Assembly: GCA_910586355.1 (NCBI GenBank)
Contig: CAJUHJ010000008.1
Location: 1 to 64,000 of the forward strand
Direction: 5' to 3'
Length of the DNA stretch: 64,000 bases
Source of the DNA: an uncultured Lachnospiraceae bacterium
GTDB lineage: Bacteria; Bacillota; Clostridia; Lachnospirales; Lachnospiraceae
Translations under genes and position numbers: made by a program
Notes under the pieces: model-generated
Database searches by the model: none
Seen by the model: only the letters and a program-made list of their open reading frames with translations
Told to the model about the DNA's origin: nothing
In this document: in pieces, positions 10,317-19,106 of the stretch
How positions within the stretch are numbered: position 1 is the first letter of the stretch
Layout of the letters: each line of letters starts with the position of its first letter

Positions 10317-11008
10317 TACTTACAGCTCCTTATATATGCTTCTTTCCATTCTTTTAGTACGTCTGCCGGCATTTGAAATTTTGTCTGTTCCCTATGGTCT
10401 GCCTGTGGAATCACACCTTTACTAAACTGCTCTGCCAGCTGCATATGCTTTTGTGAGATTGGATGGTTATTCTTTTGATAAGCCGCCTTATAACAAATAA
10501 AAGCCTCCGAAAATAAAAACAATCCCGCATATGCCGTTCCCAGATTATGCAAAATGTTTCCTGACAAATGCCCGCTTACCTCAGGATGAGCCAACAATTT
10601 CTTGTATTCTAGTATACTTAAACGATACCGTTTTTTAGAAAGCAGTCGATCCGCCCGAATTTTCCTGCACTCAATCTCGCTTTTATTTTCAAAATCGGTC
10701 AGCGCTTTTCGCATTTGTTCTATTTCTTCCTTTGTACAGTAATTGCAGCTTTCCGCAATTGCCGATACAAAAGCAAATAAAAGCCCTTCTGATTTCAATT
10801 TTTCCAAACGTCCCGCTAATACGGGAAGTTTTAATTCCATGCGAATCCAATCAATCAGCTCTTCCTCCATAAAAGAAGGCTCTACTAAATCAATATTTTG
10901 TTTTAAATAATAACACAACTCTTCAATCGAATAGATATTTAACGCCATAGACTCAAGATAGTACGGCGCCGACGCCAGTCCATGACTGCATAACAGCAAA
11001 GTTCCCAT
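10316..11008 (-). CDS. Small TPR-like helical protein, unknown function
   Basis: 230 aa, all-helical by eye. The C-terminal half reads as two to three tetratricopeptide-like units: a segment around KKRYRLSILEYKKLL, then ILHNLGTAYAGLFLFSEAF followed by CYKAAYQKN. The N-terminal half has a CNYC pair and no recognised domain. There is no signal peptide; the hydrophobic first residues (LLLCSHGLAS) look like a folded core. It lies 21 bp after the actin-like gene and overlaps the coiled-coil gene by 1 bp. Probably an adaptor for the other products of this cluster. Confidence 0.7.
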   Translation of the reverse strand: MGTLLLCSHGLASAPYYLESMALNIYSIEELCYYLKQNIDLVEPSFMEEELIDWIRMELKLPVLAGRLEKLKSEGLLFAFVSAIAESCNYCTKEEIEQMRKALTDFENKSEIECRKIRADRLLSKKRYRLSILEYKKLLAHPEVSGHLSGNILHNLGTAYAGLFLFSEAFICYKAAYQKNNHPISQKHMQLAEQFSKGVIPQADHREQTKFQMPADVLKEWKEAYIRSCK

Positions 11009-11029
11009 ATTTTCAACCCTTTTTAATCC

Positions 11030-12253
11030 CTACAATGAAATCGTATATTCCCATGTTTTTTCTGAACTTCTGGCAATCTCGCCAAACCCCAAATCCCGGA
11101 TAGAAAAAAGAAGCTTATCCACTGCTTTTGGTTTCACAGAAATTCTAAGGCGCGTCGTTTTATCTTCCCGAAGCGGAAACTCTGACAACTCCAAAGAACG
11201 GATAACAGCTTCCCTGCTTGTCGGCGGCTGAAACCAAAAATCCACAGACGGTGTTTTGCATAGGATTACTTCACATTCCGCTCCCGCTTCATACCAGTTT
11301 TCCCCGGCAGTAATCAATGGGACAAATTCCGTCTGTCCATTGTTTTGCACTTTTAAGCTGACATTCACCTGTATTTCATTATCTCCCATATAAAGATACT
11401 GCCATTTTGTCTGTCCTGCTTTTACTGCCGCGCCGTAACAAGCGCCTTTGCAAAAAAGATTTTTGCCCATAAACACACGTCTGCCCCGGCAAAGAGCTGC
11501 AAGTGATTTTTTCATCCAATCGCCGTCAAACCCGTCTCCGATTAAATAAACAGAAGAAACAATCCGCCCGGTAAGCGTTTGCGCCACAATATCGAAAAAA
11601 TCTTCATCCCGGTCTTTTAGCAGCGCCTCGTATTCTTGGTCTTCCATTGTCACTACCTGCGGAACCGTTCTTTTATCACGATTCAGTTTCCAAAACCAGA
11701 GTTTTTTGGAAGTATAATAATAAAGCACAACATCATGCGTATAAAGTTCTTTTTGCTGGCTGAGCGCATAATAATAAAAACTTTCCCTGTAATCCAAAAG
11801 CAAAAGCCTTTCTGCTGAAAGCTCCATCCATTCTGCAAACAGTCCGAACAATCTGCGCAGCTGCATATTCATATATTCTACTGTAATCACAAGTTTATCC
11901 GGTTCTTGTCCCGAAGCTGCCTGCATTGGAAATTCTAATATTTTTTTTAAAAATAAGAATAAAAGCTCTGTGGAATCATATACCGTCCCTTCCACTTCCA
12001 CCGATTCTTTCGCCAGCGCTTTTTTTAAAAGCCCATCCACATAAACGCTTCCTTCTTCTTTTGAACTTTGTTTCGCTTCTTCCCCATACAGCCACTGACC
12101 AGTCCCTTTTCGTTTAAACATACACAAAGGAATCTGATATACCTCGCTCCCCGTCACCATACTAAATGTATTTGGCTCTGACATTCCTTCTGCGTAGTAG
12201 CTTATCATCGCATATTTCTCGTTCAAATCAATTCCGATATATTTTTCTGACAT
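11030..12253 (-). CDS. Diverged actin/Hsp70-fold ATPase-like protein (DUF5716-type)
   Basis: 407-aa cytosolic protein; from memory it matches the uncharacterised DUF5716 group of Lachnospiraceae. The first 280 residues look like a remote actin/Hsp70 ATPase. A phosphate-1-like strand is seen in YIGIDLNEKYAMISYY (about 5-20), a central helix pair in PDKLVITVEYMN, a phosphate-2-like position in DVVLYYYTSKKLWFW, and an adenosine-loop-like VYLIGDGFDGDWMKK. GACYGAAVKAG matches the final helix seen in MreB/DnaK/FtsA-like proteins. Residues 285-407 are an added beta-rich domain. Key catalytic residues are not clearly retained, so it may bind nucleotide without hydrolysis. It is next to the giant helical-repeat protein. 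Confidence 0.7.
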   Translation of the reverse strand: MSEKYIGIDLNEKYAMISYYAEGMSEPNTFSMVTGSEVYQIPLCMFKRKGTGQWLYGEEAKQSSKEEGSVYVDGLLKKALAKESVEVEGTVYDSTELLFLFLKKILEFPMQAASGQEPDKLVITVEYMNMQLRRLFGLFAEWMELSAERLLLLDYRESFYYYALSQQKELYTHDVVLYYYTSKKLWFWKLNRDKRTVPQVVTMEDQEYEALLKDRDEDFFDIVAQTLTGRIVSSVYLIGDGFDGDWMKKSLAALCRGRRVFMGKNLFCKGACYGAAVKAGQTKWQYLYMGDNEIQVNVSLKVQNNGQTEFVPLITAGENWYEAGAECEVILCKTPSVDFWFQPPTSREAVIRSLELSEFPLREDKTTRLRISVKPKAVDKLLFSIRDLGFGEIARSSEKTWEYTISL

Positions 12254-12273
12254 ACCTTGTATTCTCCAGTCTG

Positions 12274-15200
12274 TTAAAGCATTGTAAAGAATTCATCCAC
12301 AAGGGAATCCAAACGATCGTACTGCGTCAAATCCTCCAGAAATTCCGTATTATTTTCTGCTGCAAAACGCGCAGTCATTTTATTCAACATTCCATATCTG
12401 CCCTCTGGTTTATCGCTGCTAAACTCCTCTTCATACTGCAGCCTGCCGGATTTTAACAACTGCTTTTCCCCATCTTTTTCTTCAAAAACAGAATAGAAAA
12501 CCGCTTCTCCCCAAAATAATATCAGCTCTTTCACAAATATTCCTTCGTATACTTCCGTCATCTCTTCTGTAAACTCCTCTTTTGAACCCTCAAACACATA
12601 TGTAAGCCATATCTGGTTTTTCGTATCTGCCCGATACTCTATAAAATATTTATCATTCAACTGATATCTGAAACTAAGTGTCTCACTGATTTTTTTAAAA
12701 AAGGAAAAATGGATTCCCAGAAACAAATATCTTTGCAGCAGCCTTTCGGCAAGTTCTCTCTCTGTCTCTGATAAAACGGGCTGCCTGGAAAATTCCTGCA
12801 GTAAAGCCAATCCGCATATCTCATTTAACGCGCCGCCGCTTTCCTGCCATACTTTTAATGATTCAAAAAAGTCCTTCGGGACTTCTTTTTCTTTCACAAA
12901 ATAATCATAGGAAAAATAACTGAGATAGGCTTCTTTTATCCTGCAGATTTCGTCTCCGCAGCTTTTATACACTTCGTCTGCGCAGCCGGCAAATTCCTCT
13001 GTATAAAGCATTTGCAATAAAAGCCTTTTGGCGTACGCCTCTACGTCTACCCCCAACTCCTTTGCAGAATGAAAAATTTTTAACATAAAACCGACGGAAC
13101 CCTGATAATAACTGCAAAGATATTCAAGCAGCTCCTCTGTGTAACAGCCTTTCAAGCAAACGTCTGCGCAAAACTGCACTAACGTCTTATCTTCCTCAAA
13201 CCCCAGTTTCTGAATCTGATGACAAAGCAATTGTACACCCGCCTCATTATCGGGCAAATCAAAGCCATATTCCCCCGCAATCAAAAACGCCTGCTCATAC
13301 AGCTGATGTTCAATACAAAAATTTAATATACGTTTTTTTTCTTCGGCACAAAGCAGCGAAGTATCCACCTGCTTTAATATATACTCCATTTCTCCAGTCA
13401 GGTTCATTTCATGCAAAAGCGAAAACAATTTGGAAAGCATTGACGCTTTATACCTGCCGCTTATATCTGGACATAGAAATACTTTTTGAAAATACTTCAA
13501 ATCCTTTTCCCCAAAAATTTCCTGCCCGATATGGTTTGCAAAATAATATAAAAGATATGGAAGTTTCGGCGCCGGGCTTTGCATACAAGCCCGAAGGTAT
13601 TTTCCAGGATGCATTAATTTTTCCAGCTGATACGCCGCGCTTGCACTGTACCGGTTTCCGTAAGCATCTTCAATAAAAATAGCGTACTCATTGGAATAAA
13701 GCGGAAAATATGCAACACCGTCATGTAGTAACACCTCATTTGGCTTTTGCATCTGATTCTGCCAAATGAAGACGCGCTGCGCTTCTTTTTCAAAACACGT
13801 CAGCCTGTGCACAAACAAAACGTCTGCCAAGGCGTCGACAAGCCGCGGCACAAATACCTGGTGTGATAATACTTCTTTATAAATCACCGCCAAATTGTCG
13901 TCAATCTTTCCTTCTTCCATCTGTTCATAAGCAAACCGCTCCATAGACGGATAATGCTGCTCAAAAAGCTGCGGCTTTTGCACTTTTTCTGCAATGATAT
14001 TTACATATAAAATACTCTTCTGCCTGTTTGCCAGGTGATTGTTATATTTAAAATACATTTGAATAATCTGTGGAATTTCCTGTATGCTTCTGTCGTCCAT
14101 CGACTGCAGATACGCTTCATAAAGTCCCGTAATGCGCAGTTTGTTGTGAATCCCCAATACATACCATGGAAAAAAGCGTTTTCCGTATTTTTGATTTCGT
14201 ATCAAATATCCGCAGATTACAGAAAGCGTGCGCTCCCCGTTTAATATCTCATAACATGCTTCCAATAAACGAAACGCCAGCCTTTTGTAAGGGAGACGCT
14301 CTGAAAAAACAGAAACTGCCTGCTCTGCTAAATCCTTCGAAAGAACACCCTGTTTGTATGCCCAATAAAAAATCTTTAACTCAAATTCACCAAAATGGCT
14401 TAACAGATACGGTTCTTTTTGATACAGGCAATACGCTTCCACATAAAACAGCGGGCTGTCATCCCCCTCCATAATCCGTTTTTCTAAATCCTTTCGTTTT
14501 TGATGTCCGCCGTCGGCATATTCATCCCGCAAAAACAACATGCACCAAAATAAAATCGGGTTTTCCTGATGTTCCATATAAATCTGCCTGATTTCCCCGA
14601 TTAAACGGCTGATATATAATTCTTCATGCTCCATCAGGGTACAAATATACATATAATATCCCCACTCAGGGCTTCTTTGGTCTTTTTGTTTGCGCTTAAA
14701 TTCTTTTAAAAGCCATTCCGATTCCTGTCTTTGTCCATTAGTAAACAACGCCTGTGCCTTTATCAGACGGTACCAAAGATTATCGGAATCCAATTCCAGC
14801 AGTTTGTCTATTGTCCCGCATGTCTGCATCGTCCACTTTCCCGTACCAATTTTCTTTAAACGGTAATCTATATACGACGTCAAAAGTTTCGCATGAAGAC
14901 TGCGAATCTCGTTTCTGTTGGACTGACGCTCTTTTTCACGCAGAACGGACGCACAGACAGATATGGTAATCTCCCAGCTGATATTTTTTATGAAAATCCT
15001 TCCAAAATTTTTCCCGCCGTGCATATTTTCAGGAGAGAGATAAAAATTAAGCTCCGCTTTACTGCCTAAAAAATCCTCTGTTGTAAATCTCTTTTTTTCT
15101 ATTTCTATAAAAGCCGAATCACTGGTAACGGTAAATTCTACATATCCCCATGTATTTTTGGAAAGTATAATGTCTTTTCGGACGCGTTCTGTTAAATTGA

Positions 15201-15783
15201 GACATTCAAATTCCGTCTGTCCTGCCTGAATGAAAATCTGTTCTTTTAAACGGCAGGATAAGAGAAATTCCTCCAAACTCAAATCCGGTTTCCTGCCCCT
15301 TATCAGGCCTTCATAAAAAAGGCGCTGTTTTTCATCTTCAAAACGAATCCTTCGTTCAAAATCCGGCTGTAAAAACAACGCCTTTGCTTCCTGCCAGTTC
15401 TGATACGCCAATGCCGCAAACGAGGAAAGGCTTTTCGTTCCATCTGTAATAGAAACAAGAAAAGAAAGGCTGTATTCTTTCCGGCAGCATTCTATAAAAA
15501 ATTCTCCCTGCGAAACGTCTCCTTTCGTCAGGCCTGCGCTGTGAAATTTATATGAAATGGTAATTTCTTCTCCATCAAAATAATCTGCCAGACATTCCAT
15601 TCTTGGATGAGAAGACGAAATGACTCCGCGCAGAGGAATCCGGTTCCCAGACGTAATCTTAAATTCTCCCTCTGCGTCCTGCCCCTCCGGTATCTCTATC
15701 TCAATTTGGCTGACAGAAAATTCTGCCAAAGGAGCCGCGCATATTACCATGCCTCCGGCTAATTCTTCTATCCGTTTACGCAC
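12274..15783 (-). CDS. Giant Ig plus helical-repeat protein (DUF5717-type), unknown function
   Basis: 1169 aa with a GTG start behind a GGTGGGG ribosome binding site; I believe it belongs to the DUF5717 group. Residues 1-290 are beta-rich with two Ig/transthyretin-like halves, for example EIEIPEGQDAEGEFKI and WGYVEFTVTSDSAFIEIE. Residues about 300-1000 are consecutive helical pairs resembling TPR or HEAT repeats, with many Tyr, Leu and Glu. The C-terminal 170 residues return to beta strands, then an acidic helix ending DSLVDEFFTML. No signal peptide or transmembrane segment is seen, so it is probably a cytosolic scaffold. It is the first gene of the seven-gene minus-strand run, so promoter control probably lies in 15784-15908. 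Confidence 0.75.
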   Translation of the reverse strand: MRKRIEELAGGMVICAAPLAEFSVSQIEIEIPEGQDAEGEFKITSGNRIPLRGVISSSHPRMECLADYFDGEEITISYKFHSAGLTKGDVSQGEFFIECCRKEYSLSFLVSITDGTKSLSSFAALAYQNWQEAKALFLQPDFERRIRFEDEKQRLFYEGLIRGRKPDLSLEEFLLSCRLKEQIFIQAGQTEFECLNLTERVRKDIILSKNTWGYVEFTVTSDSAFIEIEKKRFTTEDFLGSKAELNFYLSPENMHGGKNFGRIFIKNISWEITISVCASVLREKERQSNRNEIRSLHAKLLTSYIDYRLKKIGTGKWTMQTCGTIDKLLELDSDNLWYRLIKAQALFTNGQRQESEWLLKEFKRKQKDQRSPEWGYYMYICTLMEHEELYISRLIGEIRQIYMEHQENPILFWCMLFLRDEYADGGHQKRKDLEKRIMEGDDSPLFYVEAYCLYQKEPYLLSHFGEFELKIFYWAYKQGVLSKDLAEQAVSVFSERLPYKRLAFRLLEACYEILNGERTLSVICGYLIRNQKYGKRFFPWYVLGIHNKLRITGLYEAYLQSMDDRSIQEIPQIIQMYFKYNNHLANRQKSILYVNIIAEKVQKPQLFEQHYPSMERFAYEQMEEGKIDDNLAVIYKEVLSHQVFVPRLVDALADVLFVHRLTCFEKEAQRVFIWQNQMQKPNEVLLHDGVAYFPLYSNEYAIFIEDAYGNRYSASAAYQLEKLMHPGKYLRACMQSPAPKLPYLLYYFANHIGQEIFGEKDLKYFQKVFLCPDISGRYKASMLSKLFSLLHEMNLTGEMEYILKQVDTSLLCAEEKKRILNFCIEHQLYEQAFLIAGEYGFDLPDNEAGVQLLCHQIQKLGFEEDKTLVQFCADVCLKGCYTEELLEYLCSYYQGSVGFMLKIFHSAKELGVDVEAYAKRLLLQMLYTEEFAGCADEVYKSCGDEICRIKEAYLSYFSYDYFVKEKEVPKDFFESLKVWQESGGALNEICGLALLQEFSRQPVLSETERELAERLLQRYLFLGIHFSFFKKISETLSFRYQLNDKYFIEYRADTKNQIWLTYVFEGSKEEFTEEMTEVYEGIFVKELILFWGEAVFYSVFEEKDGEKQLLKSGRLQYEEEFSSDKPEGRYGMLNKMTARFAAENNTEFLEDLTQYDRLDSLVDEFFTML

Positions 15784-15816
15784 GTTTTCCCCACCTGTTT
15801 ACTTTTTTATTGTTAG

Positions 15817-15844
15817 TTGCTTTTTTATTCAGAATGTTTATAAT
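15817..15844 (+). promoter_or_regulatory. Probable promoter for the aminotransferase gene
   Basis: -35 TTGCTT (15817-15822), 16-bp spacer, -10 TATAAT (15839-15844), in the 125-bp divergent spacer. The surroundings are very AT-rich and contain near-mirror copies of GTTTATAATAAC, so the exact position is uncertain. Confidence 0.5.
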
Positions 15845-15908
15845 AACATACATATAACGTTTATTATATACGATTTACTGTACAAATTCAACCGGAGGTC
15901 ACTGCATT

Positions 15909-17018
15909 ATGTCAAAAGCTGAACCAATACTAAAACACAAAGATCATTTTCATGGAAGTGATTTGGAAAAAATAGAACAATATTACGGAATTTCAAAAGA
16001 AAGCATTATTAGTTTTTCTGCAAATGTCAACCCTCTTGGCATTTCTCCCATTTTAAGAAAGACGCTTTCAGAACATTTAGACGCCATCACCAGCTATCCG
16101 GACAGGGAATATGCTTCCCTGCGCCGCTGTATTGCAGAATATGTCCATTCTGATATGGAACATATTATTGTCGGCAATGGTTCTACGGAACTGATTTCAC
16201 TGCTGATTCAAATTGAACACCCGAAAAAAGCGGTTATTTTAGGCCCTACCTATTCCGAATATGAGCGGGAAATTTTTTTGGGAGGAGGAGCCGCGCACTA
16301 CTATCCACTCAAAGAAGAAGATAATTTCTGTCTCAATCTATCTGATTTTACGGCTCATTTGAATGAAAACATTGACCTTTTGGTCATCTGCAACCCAAAC
16401 AATCCAACGTCTTCTTCTATTACCAGAGCGCAGATGCGTCAAATCCTGGACGTCTGCAAACAATATGATATTTTCGTGATGGTTGATGAAACATATGTGG
16501 AATTTGCAGACCAGATGGACGAAATCACATCGATTCCTCTGACAAATTATTACAACAATATCATTATTTTGCGCGGAACCGCAAAATTTTTTGCTGCTCC
16601 AGGGCTTCGGCTTGGATACGCTGTGACGGGCAACCGCGATTTGATAAAATCCATCAATACAAGAAAAAATCCATGGACAATAAATTCTCTTGCTGTCATT
16701 GCCGGAGAATTAATGTTTCAGGATGAAATCTATATTCACGAAACGAAAACTTTAATTGGAAGGGAACGGGCAAAAATGTACCAAAAATTACAAGAAAGCC
16801 CTGACTTCAAGCCCTTTTTGCCAAGCGCCAATTTTATCCTTACCAAAATTTTGCATGAAAACATTACCTCGGAAGATTTATTCGAGCGCGCCATCCGCAG
16901 AGGCATGATGATTCGGGACTGCTCGACATTTCCATTTTTAGACCAGAAATATATACGCTTCTGCATAATGAATCCGGAAGATAACGAAAGGCTTCTTTCG
17001 TGCCTGATGGAAAATTAA
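15909..17018 (+). CDS. PLP-dependent class II aminotransferase, CobD/HisC-like
   Basis: 369-aa fold-type I PLP enzyme. The early FSANVNPLGISP motif (near residue 36) is typical of threonine-phosphate decarboxylase CobD and close histidinol-phosphate aminotransferase relatives. Other marks are NGSTELISLL, CNPNNPTSS (PLP-ring Asn), MVDETYVEF (Asp for the pyridine nitrogen) and the Schiff-base Lys in GTAKFFAAPGLRLGY. The C-terminal FIRFCIMNPEDN-like segment (read YIRFCIMNPEDN) holds the substrate Arg. No cobalamin or histidine genes are nearby, so the substrate cannot be decided. It has an RBS GGAGGT and its own terminator, so it is monocistronic. Confidence 0.85.
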   Translation: MSKAEPILKHKDHFHGSDLEKIEQYYGISKESIISFSANVNPLGISPILRKTLSEHLDAITSYPDREYASLRRCIAEYVHSDMEHIIVGNGSTELISLLIQIEHPKKAVILGPTYSEYEREIFLGGGAAHYYPLKEEDNFCLNLSDFTAHLNENIDLLVICNPNNPTSSSITRAQMRQILDVCKQYDIFVMVDETYVEFADQMDEITSIPLTNYYNNIIILRGTAKFFAAPGLRLGYAVTGNRDLIKSINTRKNPWTINSLAVIAGELMFQDEIYIHETKTLIGRERAKMYQKLQESPDFKPFLPSANFILTKILHENITSEDLFERAIRRGMMIRDCSTFPFLDQKYIRFCIMNPEDNERLLSCLMEN

Positions 17019-17045
17019 ATTATAAATCCGCCTAAATAAATCATA

Positions 17046-17099
17046 AAACTGTCGCAGTAATACGCCCTGACAGGCACATTTACTGCGGCAGTTTTTTTA
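17046..17099 (+). terminator. Terminator of the aminotransferase gene
   Basis: Arms AAACTGTCGCAGTAA (17046-17060) and TTACTGCGGCAGTTT (17080-17094), with one mismatch, followed by a T run. Confidence 0.88.
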
Positions 17100-17113
17100 T
17101 TTAAAAATTCCCC

Positions 17114-17142
17114 TTGACATTTTTACCTTAATGTATTATTGT
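17114..17142 (+). promoter_or_regulatory. Promoter of the GntR/ABC operon
   Basis: A perfect -35 TTGACA (17114-17119) with a weak -10 TATTGT (17137-17142) at 17 bp. The -10 overlaps the first bases of the palindrome at 17139-17160. Confidence 0.65.
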
Positions 17143-17160
17143 ATTATTATCTTAATACAA
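17139..17160 (+). promoter_or_regulatory. Palindromic operator, likely for the GntR repressor
   Basis: Perfect inverted repeat TTGTATTA-6 bp-TAATACAA, overlapping the -10 element and ending 25 bp before the regulator ATG. YtrA-subfamily GntR regulators are known to repress their own ABC operons through such operators; that this is the operator is inferred from position and symmetry. Confidence 0.6.
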
Positions 17161-17185
17161 TGTGTCAAAGAAAAGAGGTGAAAAT

Positions 17186-17557
17186 ATGCCATGGAACTTA
17201 AATTCCAGCAGGCCGATTTTTATACAACTTATTGAAATCATACAGATTGATATTATATCTGGAAAATATGCCCCCGGCGGCAAACTTCCTTCTGTACGGG
17301 ATTTGGCGGCAGAGGCGGCAGTCAATCCAAACACTATGCAAAAAGCTCTCTCAGAGTTAGAACGAAGCGGACTGGTTTTTTCACAGAGAACCAGCGGACG
17401 CTTTATCACGGAGGATACCAAAATGATTGAAGAATTAAAATCCAGGCTTGCAAAAGAAAAAATCGAAGAATTTTTAGAAAATATGCAGCAGTTAGGTTAT
17501 CAAAAAGAAGAAACCGTTGCATTAATGACAGATATTTTGAAAGGAGAACACGTATGA
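17186..17557 (+). CDS. YtrA-subfamily GntR transcriptional regulator
   Basis: 123 aa, only slightly longer than a winged-helix domain. The GntR N-terminal motif is seen in RPIFIQLIEIIQIDIISG and LPSVRDLAAEAAVNPNTMQK (the recognition helix), followed by a short dimerisation tail with no ligand-binding domain, as in YtrA proteins. The ATG at 17186 is chosen because AGAGGTG lies just upstream; an in-frame GTG at 17162 would overlap the operator. It overlaps the ATPase gene by 4 bp (ATGA). Predicted to repress its own operon, typically released by cell-envelope stress in this family. Confidence 0.92.
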   Translation: MPWNLNSSRPIFIQLIEIIQIDIISGKYAPGGKLPSVRDLAAEAAVNPNTMQKALSELERSGLVFSQRTSGRFITEDTKMIEELKSRLAKEKIEEFLENMQQLGYQKEETVALMTDILKGEHV

Positions 17558-18252
17558 ATACAATTGTAGAATGTAAAAATCTCAGCAAAGCGTACGGCAA
17601 AAAAACGGCCTTAAGCCATATAAATCTCGCTTTAGAGAGCGGACACATCATCGGTCTGCTGGGGCCAAACGGAAGTGGAAAGACAACTTTGATCAAACTA
17701 TTAAACGGCCTTTTAACTCCAAGCGAAGGAGAACTTTATATTGGAGAAAACCCGGTTGGAGTAGAAAGCAAGAAAATCGTTTCCTACCTTCCGGATCAGA
17801 CTTATCTGAATGGAAACCTAAAAGTCCGGGAAATTATCCGTTATTTTAAAGATTTCTATGCTGATTTTGACGAAGACAGGGCATACGATATGCTGGAAAA
17901 ATTAAAAATCCAGCCGGAACACAAACTAAAAACCATGTCCAAAGGCACAAAAGAAAAAGTACAGCTTATTTTAGTTATGAGCCGCCGCGCCAAATTATAT
18001 ATTTTAGACGAACCGATTGCCGGCGTTGACCCGGCTGCCAGGGATTATATCCTGGATACAATTTTAAGCAATTATGATGAAGACGCTACGATTTTAATTT
18101 CGACACACTTAATATCTGATATTGAAAATATCCTTGACAAAGTCATTTTTATCAAGGATGGACAGATTGTTTTGACCTCTTCCGTTGATAAAATCAGGGA
18201 AGAGCATCAAAAATCCATAGACACTTTATTTCGGGAGGTATTCAAATGTTAG
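17554..18252 (+). CDS. ABC transporter ATP-binding protein (YtrB-like)
   Basis: 232-aa ABC ATPase. Walker A is GPNGSGKTT (near 37-45). The signature-like loop MSKGTKEKVQL differs from LSGGQ, as is usual for the YtrB/EcsA-type group, and Walker B is LYILDEPIAGVDP with the switch His in ISTHLISD. It would drive the membrane protein encoded next. Coupled to the upstream regulator by ATGA and to the permease by a 7-bp overlap. The substrate is unknown; this operon type is usually tied to envelope stress or antimicrobial resistance. Confidence 0.93.
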   Translation: MNTIVECKNLSKAYGKKTALSHINLALESGHIIGLLGPNGSGKTTLIKLLNGLLTPSEGELYIGENPVGVESKKIVSYLPDQTYLNGNLKVREIIRYFKDFYADFDEDRAYDMLEKLKIQPEHKLKTMSKGTKEKVQLILVMSRRAKLYILDEPIAGVDPAARDYILDTILSNYDEDATILISTHLISDIENILDKVIFIKDGQIVLTSSVDKIREEHQKSIDTLFREVFKC

Positions 18253-19037
18253 GAAAATTATTCAAACACGAAATGCAGGAAACCGCAAAACTGCTGCTTC
18301 CTCTTTGTCTGATTGTTATTGCAGCAACTCTCCTTGGAGCAGTTTTTATCCAAACGGGACTTTTTGAAAATCCGCACCTGACAACAATCGCAGCAATTTA
18401 TATGATACTGTATGTATTTAGTATATTTGCCCTGTTTATCCTGTCTGCCATTTATTTAATGATACGGTTTTACAAGACGATGTATTCCAGCCAGGGTTAT
18501 CTTACGCATACGCTTCCGGTATCCTCTTTTGCCGTATTAAATACAAAAATTTTATCTGCGCTCATCTGGTTAATATCAGTATCCGCCATCTGTATCCTGT
18601 CTGTAATGACCCTGGTATTCAACGCAGCCGGTTATCCGGATTCCGCTTCTATCAACAACATTATAGACGGTATTTCAACTGTGTTTAATCTGCCTTTTGC
18701 CGCGGCAGCCTGCCTGATTGTAGTTGCAGTACTTATCTTTTATCTGTCGGCGATTCTAATGATTTACACATGTTTTTCCATTGGGCAGCTTTTTGGGCAA
18801 TACCGGATTCCAGCGGCAATTGTGGCCTATGTTGTACTTTACATCATACAGCAGATTGTCTCCTTAGTTTCACTATTCATTTTCGGCATTACTGTTTTTG
18901 ATAATGTGAACATAGAACAGTCAGACATCTTCTACCGGCACATTATGCTTTTACTGGTGACAGAAGCCGCCGTTTTTAGCGCCGCATATTATTCCATCTG
19001 CCAATATATCACAAAAAAGAAATTAAATTTAGAATAA
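18246..19037 (+). CDS. ABC-2 type membrane permease of the GntR operon
   Basis: 263 aa with six hydrophobic segments (about 18-38, 48-72, 100-125, 150-180, 190-215, 235-255) after an amphipathic N-terminus GKLFKHEMQETAKLL typical of ABC-2 subunits. No catalytic motif. The 7-bp overlap with the ATPase gene and the shared terminator show they form one transporter. Sequence gives no clue to substrate. Confidence 0.85.
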   Translation: MLGKLFKHEMQETAKLLLPLCLIVIAATLLGAVFIQTGLFENPHLTTIAAIYMILYVFSIFALFILSAIYLMIRFYKTMYSSQGYLTHTLPVSSFAVLNTKILSALIWLISVSAICILSVMTLVFNAAGYPDSASINNIIDGISTVFNLPFAAAACLIVVAVLIFYLSAILMIYTCFSIGQLFGQYRIPAAIVAYVVLYIIQQIVSLVSLFIFGITVFDNVNIEQSDIFYRHIMLLLVTEAAVFSAAYYSICQYITKKKLNLE

Positions 19038-19053
19038 CTGTATATCAATACAG

Positions 19054-19093
19054 CAAAGCTGCTGCAAATAGAATCCTATTTACAGCAGCTTTG
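19054..19093. terminator. Convergent terminator between the ABC operon and the anti-sigma gene
   Basis: Long hairpin with 18-nt arms (19054-19071 and 19076-19093), one mismatch and a 4-nt loop, between two converging stop codons. T runs are short on both sides, so efficiency is uncertain. Confidence 0.65.
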
Positions 19094-19106
19094 TTCTGCA
19101 CTTTTG

